Assembly (NCBI RefSeq): GCF_021602345.1
Contig: NZ_BQID01000009.1
Coordinates: 269,194-333,193 of the forward strand
Reading direction: 5' to 3'
From: Pseudomonas pharyngis
GTDB lineage: Bacteria; Pseudomonadota; Gammaproteobacteria; Pseudomonadales; Pseudomonadaceae
Length of the DNA: 64,000 nt
A program made the translations under genes and the position numbers. The notes beneath the pieces are model-generated. The model was given only the letters and a program-made list of their open reading frames with translations. It was not told where the DNA came from and ran no database searches. How positions within the stretch are numbered: the stretch's first letter is position 1; every line of letters begins with the position of its first letter. This document shows positions 1 to 10,631 of this stretch, piece by piece.

Positions 1-417
1 GGGCGTGTCTTCGTCAATCGACTCGCCTTCGCCATTGTTGCCGTAGACGGCCGCGCTTGAGGCGTACAGCACGCGTTTGACGCCGGCCTCGCGCATGGCT
101 TCGCAGACGTTCAGCGTGCCGATGAAATTGCTCTGATGGGTTTTCACCGGATCGTCCACCGATGCCTGCACCGAAGCGACGGCGGCGAGGTGTGCGACCG
201 CGCTGCAACCCTGCATTGCCTGTGCGACCAATGCGGCATCGGCCACATCGCCGACGATCAGTTCGACCCTGGGATTGTCCAGCGGCAGATTGCTGCGCTT
301 GCCGGTCGACAGGTCATCGAGGATCCGCACCGAATGGCCCTTGGCAAGCAGCGCGTCAGTCAGGTGCGAGCCGATGAAACCGGCACCGCCGGTGATGAGA
401 ACAGGGCCTTCAGCCAT
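1..417 (-). CDS. NAD-dependent epimerase/dehydratase, 5' part only
   Basis: The minus strand is open from an ATG at 417 to the window edge, giving 139 residues with no stop. The N-terminus carries the Rossmann motif GGAGFIGSH (about residues 10-18), then LDDLSTGK, AHLAAVASV and SSAAVYG, the order seen in extended short-chain dehydrogenases of the UDP-glucose 4-epimerase (GalE/WbpP) type. The YxxxK catalytic pair would lie outside the window. It probably interconverts a nucleotide sugar in the cytoplasm for surface polysaccharide synthesis. Its start overlaps the stop of the upstream RmlD-like gene by 8 bases, so the two are translationally coupled. The exact substrate cannot be told. Confidence 0.85.
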   Translation of the reverse strand, partial: MAEGPVLITGGAGFIGSHLTDALLAKGHSVRILDDLSTGKRSNLPLDNPRVELIVGDVADAALVAQAMQGCSAVAHLAAVASVQASVDDPVKTHQSNFIGTLNVCEAMREAGVKRVLYASSAAVYGNNGEGESIDEDTP

Positions 418-1294
418 GACGATAAAACCTATCCAGTAAGCCCGGGAGTGCGGCACGCCAGGCGCGCGGCTTGATCCCGAAAGTGTGCAGAATTTTCTTG
501 CAGGCGAGTACCGCGTGTTGCGGTTCTTCAGCGGCATCCGGCCGCGCGGCGTGGGCCTGGGCGGTCGGCGCTTCGATGGCCAGCGGGTGCAGGCTGCGCG
601 CTTCGGAGAGAATCGCCTGGCCCAGCGCCAGCGGCGTGGTCGCCTCGTGGCCGGCGTAGTGGTAAGTGCCCCACAGCGGCGCGGCGCAATCGAGTTGCTT
701 GAGCACCGAAATGATCACCCGCGCGGCATCGTCGACCGGCGTCGGATTGCCACGGCGGTCATCGGCCAGCAGCAACTCTTCCGGCTGTTCGGCACGGGCC
801 AGGAAGCGTCCGAGGATCCCTTCCGGGCTGTCGTCGAGCAGCCAGCCGAAGCGCAGCAGCACATGTTGCGGGCAAGTGGCGCGTACGCTCTGTTCGATCC
901 GCCACAACGCCTGACCGCGCAGGCCCAATGGCACCGGTTCGTCCTTTTCGCTGTAGGCGGTGGCGCGGGAGCCGTCGAACACTCGATAACTGGAAGGCTG
1001 CACCAGCACGATGTTGTGGTGCTGGCACAGTTCAGCCAGGCGTTCGATGGCGCGTTCCTGCCCGGCCAGACGGCTTTCACTGACGACCTCGGCCTGGAAC
1101 CAGTCGAAATAGTAGGCAAGGTTGATCAATGCATCGGGACGGGTGTCGTCGAGCAATTGGGTCAGGCTCGCGGCATCCCAGCCGTCTTCGGGCGGGCGGG
1201 GGGCGAGGAAACCGATGTCTTCCTCCGCACCGAGGCGAATCAGCGCCTGCCCAAGGGCATTTCCGCCGCCCAGTAACATAAGGCGCATTCGCAT
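410..1294 (-). CDS. RmlD-like sugar nucleotide-binding/reductase protein
   Basis: This 294-residue protein begins MRMRLMLLGGGNALGQAL, a glycine-rich NAD(P)-binding start, and continues with LINLAYYFDWFQ, VLVQPSSYRVFDG and LLRFGWLLDDS, which resemble RmlD (dTDP-4-dehydrorhamnose reductase) family proteins. The frame is open further upstream, but that part is low-complexity intergenic sequence, so I chose the ATG at 1294; an ATG at 1288 is equally possible, and neither has a strong ribosome binding site. The classic YxxxK motif is not clear, so it may bind rather than reduce a nucleotide sugar. It is coupled by an 8-base overlap to the epimerase downstream and divergent from lhr. Confidence 0.75.
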   Translation of the reverse strand: MRMRLMLLGGGNALGQALIRLGAEEDIGFLAPRPPEDGWDAASLTQLLDDTRPDALINLAYYFDWFQAEVVSESRLAGQERAIERLAELCQHHNIVLVQPSSYRVFDGSRATAYSEKDEPVPLGLRGQALWRIEQSVRATCPQHVLLRFGWLLDDSPEGILGRFLARAEQPEELLLADDRRGNPTPVDDAARVIISVLKQLDCAAPLWGTYHYAGHEATTPLALGQAILSEARSLHPLAIEAPTAQAHAARPDAAEEPQHAVLACKKILHTFGIKPRAWRAALPGLLDRFYRHG

Positions 1295-1473
1295 AGAGTC
1301 AGCAGGCCCAGTCTGATTGGAACGATGGCTTTGGCGACGATGCTTTGTGACACCGTCGTCGATAATTGCCGGAATCGTTGCATTTTGCGGGTTTAGTGCG
1401 CAACCGTCACCCGTAAAGTGTAGATCCCGAGCGGTACTTGCAACTTCGCCCACCCACCCGCATAACTGGAGCC

Positions 1474-4400
1474 ATGAATCTGCCCCTTCCCACGGACGCG
1501 GCGCTGGCAGGCTTTCACCCCGCCGTCAGCGCCTGGTTCAGCAGCACCTTCCCGACGGTAACCGCCGCCCAGGCCCGCGCATGGCCGTTGATCCGCCAGC
1601 GCCGTTCGACGCTGATCGCCGCGCCCACCGGTTCCGGCAAGACCCTCACCGCGTTCCTCGCCGTGCTCGACGAACTGGTCCACCGCGGCCTGGAAACCCC
1701 GGAAGGTCTGCCGGACGAAACCCTGGTGGTCTACGTTTCGCCGCTCAAGGCGCTGTCCAACGACATCCGCATCAATCTGCAGAACCCGCTGGCCGGGATT
1801 ACTGAGCAGCTACCCCAAATGGATCTGCCGGCGCTGGAAATCACCACCGCCGTGCGCACCGGCGACACCCCGCAGAAGGACCGCGCGGCCATGCGCAAGA
1901 GCGCGCCGCACATACTGGTGACCACCCCGGAATCGCTCTACGTGCTGCTCGGCTCCGAGTCCGGGCGAAAAATGCTCGGCACCACGCGCACCGTAATCGT
2001 CGACGAGATCCACTCCATTGCCGCCGGCAAACGCGGCAGTCACCTGGCCCTGAGCCTTGAACGCTTGCAGGCGCTGTGTCCTGAACCCCTGACCCGCATC
2101 GGCCTGTCGGCCACGCAAAAACCGATCGATGCGGTGGCGCGGTTTCTGGTCGGCCATGAGCGCCCCTGCGACATCATCGACATCGGCCACGCGCGCCCAC
2201 GGGATCTGGGCATCGAAGTGCCGCCGGTGCCGCTGACGGCGGTGATGGCCAACGACGTCTGGGAACTGGTCTACGACCGCCTCGCAGCACTGGCCCGTGA
2301 ACACCGCACCACGCTGATTTTCGTCAACACCCGACGTCTGGCCGAGCGCCTGAGTCGACACCTCAGCGAACGCCTCGGCAAACACGCGGTGGCGGCGCAC
2401 CACGGCAGTCTGGCCAAGGAGTTTCGCCTCGACGCCGAACAACGGCTCAAGCGTGGCGAGCTGCAAGTGCTGATCGCCACCGCCTCGCTGGAGCTGGGCA
2501 TCGATATCGGCGAAGTCGACCTCGTCTGCCAGATCGCTTCACCGCGCTCAATTGCCGGTTTTCTGCAAAGAGTCGGCCGCTCCGGGCACCAGGTCGGCGG
2601 CACGCCCAAGGGGCGCCTGTTCGCCACCACCCGCGACGACCTGATCGAATGCGCTGCCCTGCTCGACTGCGTGCGCCGGGGTGAACTCGATACGCTGCAC
2701 ATCCCCGAAGCGCCGCTGGATGTGCTGGCGCAGCAGATCATCGCCGAGGTCAGTTGCCAGGAATGGGCCGAAGACGATTTGCTCGCGCTGTTCCGCCGGG
2801 CCGAGCCCTACGCCCGCCTTGACGAAAAACATTATCAGGCGCTGCTGGGCATGCTCGCCGAAGGCTACAACGGCCGTCAGGGCATCCGCAGCGCTTATCT
2901 GCACCGCGACGCCATCAGCCGAACCCTGCGCGGACGGCGCGGTGCAAGGCTGACGGCAGTCACCAGCGGCGGCACCATCCCCGACAATGCCGACTACAGC
3001 GTCTTTCTCGAACCCCAGAGCCTGAACATCGGCAGCGTCAACGAAGACTTCGCCGTGGAAAGCATCGCCGGCGACGTGTTCCAGCTCGGCAACGCCTCTT
3101 ACCGGATCCTGCGGGTGGAAGCCGGCAAGGTGCGGGTCGAAGACGCCCGGGGCCTGCCGCCGACCATTCCGTTCTGGCTCGGCGAGGCGCCGGGACGCAG
3201 CGATGAACTGTCGGCGGCCGTGGCGCGCCTGCACGCGCAGCTCGATCAACTGCTCAGCGCCAGCCCCGGCAACCTGCAACCGGCCCTCGACTGGCTGACC
3301 GACACCCTCGGTCTGAACCTGGACAGCGCCGAACAACTGGTGGATTACCTGGCCCGCGCCCGCCTCGCCCTCGGTGCCTTGCCGTCGCGAGACACGCTGC
3401 TGATGGAGCGGTTTTTCGACGAGTCCGGCGGCACCCAGTTGATCATCCATTCGCCATTCGGCAGCCGAATCAACCGCGCCTGGGGCCTGGCCCTGCGCAA
3501 GCGTTTCTGCCGCACCTTCAACTTCGAATTACAGGCCGCCGCCAGCGAAGACGCGATCGTGCTGTCGCTGTCCACCAGCCACAGTTTCGAACTCGATGAG
3601 GTCTGGCGTTACCTGCACAGCAACAGCGCCGAGCACATCCTGATTCAAGCGGTGCTGGATGCGCCGCTGTTCGGTGTGCGCTGGCGCTGGAATGCCGGGG
3701 TGGCGCTGGCCCTGCCGCGCTTCACCGGCGGGCGCAAGGTCGCGCCGCAATTGCAGCGGATGAAAAGCGAAGACCTGATCGCCAGTGTGTTTCCCGATCA
3801 GATCGCCTGCCTGGAAAACCTCGCCGGTGAACGGGAAATTCCCGAGCATCCGCTGGTGGAACAAACCCTCGACGATTGCCTGCACGAAGCGATGGACAGC
3901 GAAGGCTGGCTCGAACTGCTGCGGCGCATGGAGCGCGGCGAAGTGCGCCTGATCGCCCGCGACCTGCCGGCGCCCTCGCCGTTGGCGGCGGAAATCCTCA
4001 GCGCCCGCCCTTACACCTTTCTCGACGACGCGCCGCTGGAAGAGCGTCGCACCCAGGCCGTGCTCAACCGCCGCTGGAGTGATCCGCAATCCACCGACGA
4101 CCTCGGCGCGCTGGACGCCGACGCGATCAACGCCGTGCGCGAAGAAGCCTGGCCGACGCCGAACAGCGCCGATGAAATGCATGAAGCGCTGATGAGCCTG
4201 GCCTGCATCAGCGACCGCGAAGTCGAGGCCAATCCGCATTGGCGCGATTGGCTGAATGCTTTGGCCGAAACCGGGCGAGCCTGCCGATTGCAGATCGATC
4301 CCGAGCACTCACTGTGGCTGGCGAGAGAACGCCTGACCTGTCTGCAAGCGCTTTATCCACAGGCGCATTCTGAACTGGCCGCGTTGCCCGGTTTCGACGA

Positions 4401-5769
4401 ACCATGGGCAGCCGATGACGCACTGATCGAAGTGATCCGCGCGCGGCTCGGCGCATTCGGCCCGCTACCGCTGGCAGCGATTGCCGAGCCGCTGGCCCTG
4501 ATGCCGGCCGCTGTTCATCAAGCTCTCGCTCATCTGGAGCGTGAAGGTTATGTACTGCGCGGCCAGTTCACGCCGGGATCGACCGTTGAAGAATGGTGCG
4601 AACGCCATCTGCTGGCGCGCATTCACCGCTACACGGTCAAGCGTCTGCGCCGGGAAATCGAGCCGGTGGCGTTGCAGGATTTCATGCGGTTTCTGTTCGA
4701 CTGGCAGCATGTGTCCCCGTCCACCCGTGGTCAGGGCAACGCCGTGTTGCCGGCGATTGTCGGCCAGTTCGAAGGCTACCCGGCCGCCGCTTCGGCCTGG
4801 GACAGCGACCTCCTTCCGGCGCGGCTCAAGGATTATTCACCGAGCTGGCTGGATGATCTGTGCCGCAGCGGCAAACTGGTATGGACGCGCCTCAGCGCCC
4901 GGCAAAACAGCAGTGGCACGGCATTGCGCAGCACCCCCATCGTGTTGCTGCCGCGCAGTCAAGTCGGCTTGTGGAGCGCGCTGGCCGAGCAGACGCCGGT
5001 CAGCGAACTGTCGCCCAAAACCCGCAAGGTGTTCGACGCGCTGAGCCAGCACGGTGCGTTGTTTTTCGATGAGCTGATTCATGAAGCACACCTGCTGCGC
5101 ACCGAGCTGGAAATCGCCTTGCAGGAACTGGTCGGCGCCGGGCTGGTGAATGCCGACAGCTTTGCCGGATTGCGGGCGCTGATCACCCCGGCGAGCAAGC
5201 GCCAGCAGCGCAGCAGTCGACGCGGGCGCGGGGCGTTTGTCGGTGGCATGGACGATGCGGGGCGCTGGGCGCTTTTGCGTCGCGGGCCGGTGGTGGAAAA
5301 CCGTCAAACGGCGTCGCCTGAAACCCTCGAACACATCGCCATGACTCTGTTACGCCGCTATGGCGTGGTGTTCTGGCGCCTGCTGGAACGCGAGGCCGAT
5401 TGGCTGCCGAGCTGGCGCGAACTCCTGCGCACGTTCCATCGACTGGAAGCGCGGGGCGAGATTCGCGGCGGGCGCTTTGTCAGCGGTCTGGCCGGCGAGC
5501 AATTCGCCCTGCCCGAGGCGATTCCGCTGCTGCGCGAAGTCCGCCGTCGCCCCCATGACGGCAGCCTGATCGCGGTGTGCGGCGTCGATCCGCTGAATCT
5601 CGCCGGCACCTTGTTGCCGGGGGCGAAAGTGCCGGCGCTGGCGAGCAATCGGCTGGTGTATCGCGATGGGTTGCCGGTCGCTGCCGAGGTCGCGGGCAAG
5701 CCGCAATTCTGGGTGGAGCTGGACTCCGCCGCCATGAGCGAAATCCGCAACAAGCTCACCCATCACTGA
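1474..5769 (+). CDS. lhr: ATP-dependent helicase Lhr
   Basis: This 1431-residue superfamily 2 helicase has Walker A APTGSGKT (residues 50-57), a DEIH box (177-180), motif III SAT (212-214) and motif [11 protein letters not shown] (from 365). The roughly 1000-residue remainder matches the long Lhr architecture: winged helix, beta-barrel and a large C-terminal region. In the family the core is a 3'-5' single-stranded-DNA-dependent translocase, and the E. coli Lhr C-terminal domain has been reported to have uracil-DNA glycosylase activity. The ATG at 1474 was chosen over 1438 because CTGGAG precedes it. Its last 7 bases overlap the stop end of the convergent mechanosensitive channel gene. A role in DNA repair is known for the family and inferred here. 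Confidence 0.93.
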   Translation: MNLPLPTDAALAGFHPAVSAWFSSTFPTVTAAQARAWPLIRQRRSTLIAAPTGSGKTLTAFLAVLDELVHRGLETPEGLPDETLVVYVSPLKALSNDIRINLQNPLAGITEQLPQMDLPALEITTAVRTGDTPQKDRAAMRKSAPHILVTTPESLYVLLGSESGRKMLGTTRTVIVDEIHSIAAGKRGSHLALSLERLQALCPEPLTRIGLSATQKPIDAVARFLVGHERPCDIIDIGHARPRDLGIEVPPVPLTAVMANDVWELVYDRLAALAREHRTTLIFVNTRRLAERLSRHLSERLGKHAVAAHHGSLAKEFRLDAEQRLKRGELQVLIATASLELGIDIGEVDLVCQIASPRSIAGFLQRVGRSGHQVGGTPKGRLFATTRDDLIECAALLDCVRRGELDTLHIPEAPLDVLAQQIIAEVSCQEWAEDDLLALFRRAEPYARLDEKHYQALLGMLAEGYNGRQGIRSAYLHRDAISRTLRGRRGARLTAVTSGGTIPDNADYSVFLEPQSLNIGSVNEDFAVESIAGDVFQLGNASYRILRVEAGKVRVEDARGLPPTIPFWLGEAPGRSDELSAAVARLHAQLDQLLSASPGNLQPALDWLTDTLGLNLDSAEQLVDYLARARLALGALPSRDTLLMERFFDESGGTQLIIHSPFGSRINRAWGLALRKRFCRTFNFELQAAASEDAIVLSLSTSHSFELDEVWRYLHSNSAEHILIQAVLDAPLFGVRWRWNAGVALALPRFTGGRKVAPQLQRMKSEDLIASVFPDQIACLENLAGEREIPEHPLVEQTLDDCLHEAMDSEGWLELLRRMERGEVRLIARDLPAPSPLAAEILSARPYTFLDDAPLEERRTQAVLNRRWSDPQSTDDLGALDADAINAVREEAWPTPNSADEMHEALMSLACISDREVEANPHWRDWLNALAETGRACRLQIDPEHSLWLARERLTCLQALYPQAHSELAALPGFDEPWAADDALIEVIRARLGAFGPLPLAAIAEPLALMPAAVHQALAHLEREGYVLRGQFTPGSTVEEWCERHLLARIHRYTVKRLRREIEPVALQDFMRFLFDWQHVSPSTRGQGNAVLPAIVGQFEGYPAAASAWDSDLLPARLKDYSPSWLDDLCRSGKLVWTRLSARQNSSGTALRSTPIVLLPRSQVGLWSALAEQTPVSELSPKTRKVFDALSQHGALFFDELIHEAHLLRTELEIALQELVGAGLVNADSFAGLRALITPASKRQQRSSRRGRGAFVGGMDDAGRWALLRRGPVVENRQTASPETLEHIAMTLLRRYGVVFWRLLEREADWLPSWRELLRTFHRLEARGEIRGGRFVSGLAGEQFALPEAIPLLREVRRRPHDGSLIAVCGVDPLNLAGTLLPGAKVPALASNRLVYRDGLPVAAEVAGKPQFWVELDSAAMSEIRNKLTHH

Positions 5770-7868
5770 GTGCGCGCCTGCTCCGGCAACACCACCGACG
5801 AATGCACCGGCGCCACCTCTTCTTCATGTCGCTTGGGCAGCAAAACCTGCTGTGGATAAGTCTGCGCGAAATGCACCCACGGGCTGTTATCCACAAGCTT
5901 TTTCAGGCGCTGGTTGAACGCGCGGCTCACCGCGTATTGCCCGCCCGAGACCGTGCGGAACTGCGCGGTCAGCACCACGCCGTTCAGGTCCATCCTGTCC
6001 ACGCCGAACACATCCAGCGGACCCTGCAGGTTGTACTTGAGGAACGGGTCTTCGCGAATCGAATCCCCCGCCTCGCGGATCAGCTCGATGGCCTTGTCGA
6101 CATCAGTGTCATAGGTGAACTGCACCGAGAAAAACGCGAACGCAAACTGTCGCGATTGATTGGTCACGGCCTTGATCTGGCCGAACGGCACCGAGTGCAC
6201 GAAGCCCTTGCCGTCGCGCAGGCGCAGAGTGCGAATGGTCAGTCCTTCGACCGTGCCGGCGTGCCCGGAATCGAGCACCACCCAGTCGCCGATCGACAGG
6301 GTGTCTTCGATGATGATGAACAGCCCGGTGATCACGTCCTGCACAAGTTGCTGCGAGCCGAAACCGATGGCCAGGCCGACTACCCCGGCACCGGCCAGCA
6401 GCGGCGCGACGTTGATCCCGAGATTGGCCATGGTGGTGATCGCGCAGATCACCACCAGGATGATTTTGATCGCATTGCGCAGCAGCGGCAGGATGGTTTT
6501 CACCCGGGTGCTGGGCTGGCGCGCCGAGCGTTTGCTGACCGGTGGTTTGAGTGCTTCCTGAATCGCCGTGTCGAGCACCACCCACAACAGCCACGTCACG
6601 AGGAAGATCAGACCGATGCTGCTCAGGGCATTGCTGATCGCCCGACCGACCGTGCTGCTCTGCGCAAAATCGAGCAGCGACACCCCCCAGATCCGCCCGA
6701 GAATATCGATGAACGCAATCGCAATGACGATCCGCAGCAAGGCGTGCAACAGGCTGAGAAAGCGTTCCTTGTAGGCACTGCTGCGCTGGATCGCCTCGGC
6801 TCTGCGCGACTTGAAAAGATGCTGAAGAATCGTGCTGAGAAACACCGTGCCGATCAGCAGCACCGTGGTGAACAACGCGCAGCGCAGGGCTTTCTGGTTG
6901 TCCTCGCCGATGCCGATCAGGTTGACCGCCGAGACCAGCACCATCAGCACGATCGGCCAGTACCAGAGCCCGGAAAAAATCCTCAGGGACTCCTGCAGCG
7001 ACGGCTGTTTCAGGCGCTGGGCCAGCGGGCGATTGCGGATCAGGTGCGCCACCGGCCGACGCAGGCGAATCACCAGCAGGCCGAAGATGATCGACGCCAG
7101 CAGACCGGTGAACACCGCAATGCTGCTGGTGATGTTGCCGCCCAGTTGCCGGGCGATCTGCGGGCTGGTCAGGGCGTCACTCAACGCGGCGAGAAAGCCG
7201 ATCAGGAACAGCGGTTTCGGGCAGTAGTCGCGGATGATCTGCACGGCGCGGCGCTTGTGGCCGACGTTGAACATCACCACCACGCACAACAGCATCGACG
7301 TGGAAAATATCCCGCTGCTGGTGGCGTAGGCAAAACACAGCGCCAGCGCTCGCCCCACCGAGGCCGACAGAAAATGGCTGACGTACAGGGTCAGCGGCAG
7401 GCAGATCAGCGCGGGCAGCGTGTAGGGCAACAGGTAACCGAGCAGGTCCTGACTGCGCTGGCGGGTGCGTAGCCAGCGCCCTTCCCGCAGACGATTGCCC
7501 AGCACGCTGCCGAGCACCGTCAACACGGCAAACGTGCCCAGCCACACGCCGGACAGCATCATGAAATCCCCCGCCACGCTCCAGCCTGAGCGGTTCGAAG
7601 GTTGATTGACCAGCCTGTCGACTTCATCCGCCGCCCGATCGGCGCGCAGGCGCCAGGCGTCGACCAGATGTTCGTTGAGGTCGAGCTTGTCCTGCACGTC
7701 GTCAATGCTGGAACTGATGGCGCCGAGCAGTCCGCCCTGCACGATCGGTTCCGGTTTGGCCGGCTCTTCACTGGCCGCCGGAACGCCCGGCAGGCTGGCG
7801 GCTTGCACTGCATGGCCGCCGAACAACAGCAATGCCCCCAATAGAATCGCGATCCTGAACCTGGTCAA
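5763..7868 (-). CDS. MscS-family mechanosensitive channel, YbiO-like
   Basis: The product is 701 residues from a TTG start at 7868, chosen because AAGGGAG lies 9 bases upstream and because it gives a clean signal peptide (MTRFRIAILLGALLLFGGHA, cleavage near AVQA). Upstream ATG starts extend into a repeat. A periplasmic N-terminal segment is followed by many membrane helices and then the MscS pore and beta domain (near residue 485 onward: GVVGLAIGFGSQQLVQDVI, TLSIGDWVVL, GTVEGLTIRTLRLRDG). Length and layout resemble E. coli YbiO, a large MscS paralogue in the inner membrane that releases solutes on hypo-osmotic shock. It converges on lhr with a 7-base overlap. Confidence 0.88.
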   Translation of the reverse strand: MTRFRIAILLGALLLFGGHAVQAASLPGVPAASEEPAKPEPIVQGGLLGAISSSIDDVQDKLDLNEHLVDAWRLRADRAADEVDRLVNQPSNRSGWSVAGDFMMLSGVWLGTFAVLTVLGSVLGNRLREGRWLRTRQRSQDLLGYLLPYTLPALICLPLTLYVSHFLSASVGRALALCFAYATSSGIFSTSMLLCVVVMFNVGHKRRAVQIIRDYCPKPLFLIGFLAALSDALTSPQIARQLGGNITSSIAVFTGLLASIIFGLLVIRLRRPVAHLIRNRPLAQRLKQPSLQESLRIFSGLWYWPIVLMVLVSAVNLIGIGEDNQKALRCALFTTVLLIGTVFLSTILQHLFKSRRAEAIQRSSAYKERFLSLLHALLRIVIAIAFIDILGRIWGVSLLDFAQSSTVGRAISNALSSIGLIFLVTWLLWVVLDTAIQEALKPPVSKRSARQPSTRVKTILPLLRNAIKIILVVICAITTMANLGINVAPLLAGAGVVGLAIGFGSQQLVQDVITGLFIIIEDTLSIGDWVVLDSGHAGTVEGLTIRTLRLRDGKGFVHSVPFGQIKAVTNQSRQFAFAFFSVQFTYDTDVDKAIELIREAGDSIREDPFLKYNLQGPLDVFGVDRMDLNGVVLTAQFRTVSGGQYAVSRAFNQRLKKLVDNSPWVHFAQTYPQQVLLPKRHEEEVAPVHSSVVLPEQARTQ

Positions 7869-7934
7869 AACGCAGAGCTCCCTTGGTTGAACCTGTAAGG
7901 AACTGATCGACATTTGACCGACAAAGTTCAAGAG

Positions 7935-8161
7935 CCCCCTCACCCCAGCCCTCCCGAAACGTCGGACCGCCCGGAGGGAGAGGGAGCCGACCGAGGTGTT
8001 TTCACGAGTTACATCGACCTGCAAAGTTCGTTTTGTTCTCAAGTCCGAGAGCCGGCCTATGCTGCGTCGAAACCTGAGTATGGCTCGGTGTATCACGTCG
8101 GCGTAACTCAAAAGGACACATCGATCAGTCCCCTCTCCCCCCGGGAGAGGGTTAGGGTCAC
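7935..8161. repeat. Intergenic inverted repeat region (C/G-rich repeat copies)
   Basis: The 408-base gap between the channel gene and the MFS gene holds two opposed, C/G-rich elements. The first is at about 7935-7996, beginning ccctcaccccagccctcccg and containing ccggagggagaggg; the second is at about 8126-8161, ccctctccccccgggagagg followed by gttagggtcac. Each can fold on itself, and both resemble the dispersed 'ccctctccc...gggagaggg' repeats common in Pseudomonas. No convincing gene is present in the gap, although the channel promoter and the MFS promoter must lie here. Confidence 0.5.
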
Positions 8162-8276
8162 TGGGTGCTTTTGATCTTTGCGCCCAGATCAAATATCAAA
8201 TGCCCATCCCTGTATTTTTCCACCCCCACCAAACCCCGACACTGCGCTCCATTCAATCCCCAACCGGAGTGCCGTC

Positions 8277-9488
8277 ATGCCCATTGCCCTGCTCGCGCTG
8301 ACCCTCAGCGCTTTCGCCATCGGGACGACCGAGTTCGTCATCGTTGGCCTGCTTCCCACCATCGGCGCCGATCTCGGCGTCAGCTTGCCGTCCGCCGGTC
8401 TGCTGGTCAGTCTCTACGCCCTCGGCGTAGCCGTCGGTGCGCCGGTCTTGACCGCCCTCACCGGCAAAGTCCCGCGCAAACTGTTGCTGCTGTCGCTGAT
8501 GGTGCTGTTCACCCTCGGCAACCTGCTGGCCTGGCTGGCGCCGAGTTATGAATCGCTGGTATTGGCGCGGATCGTCACGGGTCTGGCCCATGGCGTGTTC
8601 TTTTCGATCGGCTCGACCATCGCCACCAGCCTGGTGCCCAAGGAGAAAGCCGCCAGTGCGATTGCGATCATGTTCACCGGCCTGACCGTGGCGCTGGTCA
8701 CCGGCGTGCCGCTGGGCACGTTCATCGGTCAGCATTTCGGCTGGCGTGAAACCTTCCTCGCCGTGTCAGCACTGGGCGTGATCGCGTTTATCGGCAGCCT
8801 GCTGTATGTGCCGAACAACATTGCCCACAGCAAACCGGCGTCGCTGTTGCAGCAATTGCAGGTGCTCAAGCAACCACGCCTGTTGCTGGTGTACGCCATG
8901 ACCGCCATTGGCTACGGCGGCTCGTTCATCGCCTTCACGTTCCTGGCGCCGATCCTTCAGGACATCTCCGGTTTCAGCGCCGGCACCGTCAGCCTGGTGC
9001 TGCTGGTGTACGGCGTGTCGGTCGCGGTGGGCAACCTCTGGGGCGGCAAACTGGCGGACAAACGCGGGCCGATCAGCGCGCTGAAAATCATCTTCGCCCT
9101 GCTCGCCGCCGTGCTGTTCGTGCTCACCTTAACCGCCGCCAACCCGTGGCTGGCACTGGCCACCGTGCTGGTCTGGGGCGCGGTCGCCTTCGGCAACGTG
9201 CCGGGCTTGCAGGTGTACGTAGTGCGGCAGGCTGAACATCACACACCGCACGCCGTGGACGTGGCCTCGGGGCTGAACATTGCCGCATTCAACCTCGGTA
9301 TTGCCGGTGGCGCGTGGGGTGGTGGTCTGATCGTCGAGCACATCGGCCTGATTCACACCGCGTGGATCGGCGGCCTGGTGGTGCTGGTGGCACTGGCCCT
9401 GACCGCCTGGAGCGGTCGCCTTGATCGCCTGGGCCCGGTGTACGCCGAACCCGCCGAAGGCTCGGCCCGGATCGTCACCGGGCACTGA
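8277..9488 (+). CDS. MFS transporter, AraJ/YdhP-type drug or sugar efflux
   Basis: This 403-residue protein has about 12 hydrophobic helices. Its start, MPIALLALTLSAFAIGTTEF, with VIVGLLPTIGADLGVS, is typical of the DHA1 group of the major facilitator superfamily that includes AraJ, YdhP and SotB-like exporters. The loop 2-3 motif is degenerate (LTGKVPRK), and motif C-like sequence (LTVALVTGVPLGTFIG) marks helix 5, which points to an antiporter. The start at 8277 is supported by CCGGAG upstream; the open frame extending to 8178 is proline-rich and lacks family similarity. The substrate is unknown. A REPIN follows the gene. Confidence 0.88.
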   Translation: MPIALLALTLSAFAIGTTEFVIVGLLPTIGADLGVSLPSAGLLVSLYALGVAVGAPVLTALTGKVPRKLLLLSLMVLFTLGNLLAWLAPSYESLVLARIVTGLAHGVFFSIGSTIATSLVPKEKAASAIAIMFTGLTVALVTGVPLGTFIGQHFGWRETFLAVSALGVIAFIGSLLYVPNNIAHSKPASLLQQLQVLKQPRLLLVYAMTAIGYGGSFIAFTFLAPILQDISGFSAGTVSLVLLVYGVSVAVGNLWGGKLADKRGPISALKIIFALLAAVLFVLTLTAANPWLALATVLVWGAVAFGNVPGLQVYVVRQAEHHTPHAVDVASGLNIAAFNLGIAGGAWGGGLIVEHIGLIHTAWIGGLVVLVALALTAWSGRLDRLGPVYAEPAEGSARIVTGH

Positions 9489-9504
9489 TCCGGAAAATGC
9501 CCCT

Positions 9505-9591
9505 GTGGGAGCGAGCCTGCTCGCGATTGCGGCAGCACATTCAAAATTGATGTGCCTGACAATCCGCTATCGCGAGCAGGCTCGCTCCCAC
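9505..9591. repeat. REPIN (paired REP sequences)
   Basis: A 23-base REP copy at 9505-9527 (GTGGGAGCGAGCCTGCTCGC and 3 more bases) is repeated as a perfect inverted copy at 9569-9591. Between them lies a smaller hairpin, GCACAT...ATGTGC. This is the paired arrangement called REPIN in P. fluorescens-group genomes, mobilised in trans by RAYT transposases. It sits between the MFS gene and the DUF72 gene. Confidence 0.9.
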
Positions 9592-9704
9592 ATTTCCAGG
9601 GTGCTGCCGCACAAATACCGTCCGTAATCCCGTCGAAACTTTCCGCGACCGCCCGCAGTCATCCACAGACAGAGGCCGTATGGGGACTTTCGACGGGAGG
9701 CGGC

Positions 9705-10631
9705 ATGGCTACGATTCATATCGGCATTTCAGGCTGGCGTTACGCCCCGTGGCGCGGGGACTTTTACCCGAAGGGGCTGGCGCAGAAACGCGAATTGCAG
9801 TTCGCCTCTCGGGCGGTCAACAGCATCGAAATCAACGGATCGTTCTACGCCTTGCAGCGGCCTGAACGTTATGCCCAGTGGTACGCCGAAACGCCGGACG
9901 ATTTCGTGTTCAGCATCAAGGCGCCCCGTTTCATCACCCACATCCGCCGTCTGCGCGATATCGAAAAACCCCTGGCCAATTTTTTCGCCTCCGGGGTGCT
10001 GGAACTGAAGGAAAAACTCGGGCCGGTCCTTTGGCAATTCCCGCCCAACTTCACTTTCGACCCCGTGCGTTTCGAAGCCTTTCTCGACCAGTTGCCCCAC
10101 GACACCCAGGCCGCTGCCGCCCTCGCCCGTCAGCACGACTCACACCTGCACGGCCACGCGAGCCTGAAGGCCTACGGCAAAAAACCGCTGCGCCATGCCG
10201 TGGAAATCCGCAACGACAGTTTCATCGATCCCGACTTCGTGCGCCTGCTCAAGCGCTACAACACTGCGCTGGTGATCGCCGACACCGCCGGGAAATGGCC
10301 GTACCGCGAAGACCTCACCAGTGACTTCGTCTACCTGCGCCTGCACGGTGCCGAAGAACTTTACGCCAGCGGCTACACCCCAGCTGCGCTGCGACGCTGG
10401 GCCGAGCGGATTGATGACTGGCACCATGGCCGGCAACCGGGCGACGCCCATTTGATCGCCCCGCGCCTGAAGCCTCGGGCGCGTAAATCCCGTGAGGTTT
10501 TCTGCTACTTCGACAACGACATCAAGGTCCGCGCGCCGTTCGATGCCCGCAGCCTGCTGCAGCGCTTCGATCTGGATAAAACACTCGAAACCGTGCCCGG
10601 CGAACCGGCTGCCGAGGGGGTACTCGCATGA
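9705..10631 (+). CDS. DUF72 family protein (YecE-like)
   Basis: This 308-residue protein begins [21 protein letters not shown] and has [36 protein letters not shown] and [12 protein letters not shown]. These are hallmarks of DUF72, a TIM-barrel-like family of unknown biochemical function (E. coli YecE). The ATG at 9705 has GGGAGG just upstream; the extra upstream frame runs into the REPIN and is rejected. Its stop overlaps the start of the next gene by ATGA, making it the first cistron of a four-gene operon with the ybhP-clsB-ybhN set. The function remains unknown. Confidence 0.88.
   Translation: MATIHIGISGWRYAPWRGDFYPKGLAQKRELQFASRAVNSIEINGSFYALQRPERYAQWYAETPDDFVFSIKAPRFITHIRRLRDIEKPLANFFASGVLELKEKLGPVLWQFPPNFTFDPVRFEAFLDQLPHDTQAAAALARQHDSHLHGHASLKAYGKKPLRHAVEIRNDSFIDPDFVRLLKRYNTALVIADTAGKWPYREDLTSDFVYLRLHGAEELYASGYTPAALRRWAERIDDWHHGRQPGDAHLIAPRLKPRARKSREVFCYFDNDIKVRAPFDARSLLQRFDLDKTLETVPGEPAAEGVLA

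Noticed and set aside
5577-7472. 631-residue plus-strand frame opposite the mechanosensitive channel
   Set aside because: His/Gln/Arg-rich translation typical of an antisense shadow; the channel frame has clear family motifs.
8165-8551. 128-residue frame overlapping the MFS start
   Set aside because: Out of frame with the transporter, no motif and no ribosome binding site.
9421-9627. Short frame across the REPIN
   Set aside because: Made of REP sequence; such frames arise by chance in the palindromes.
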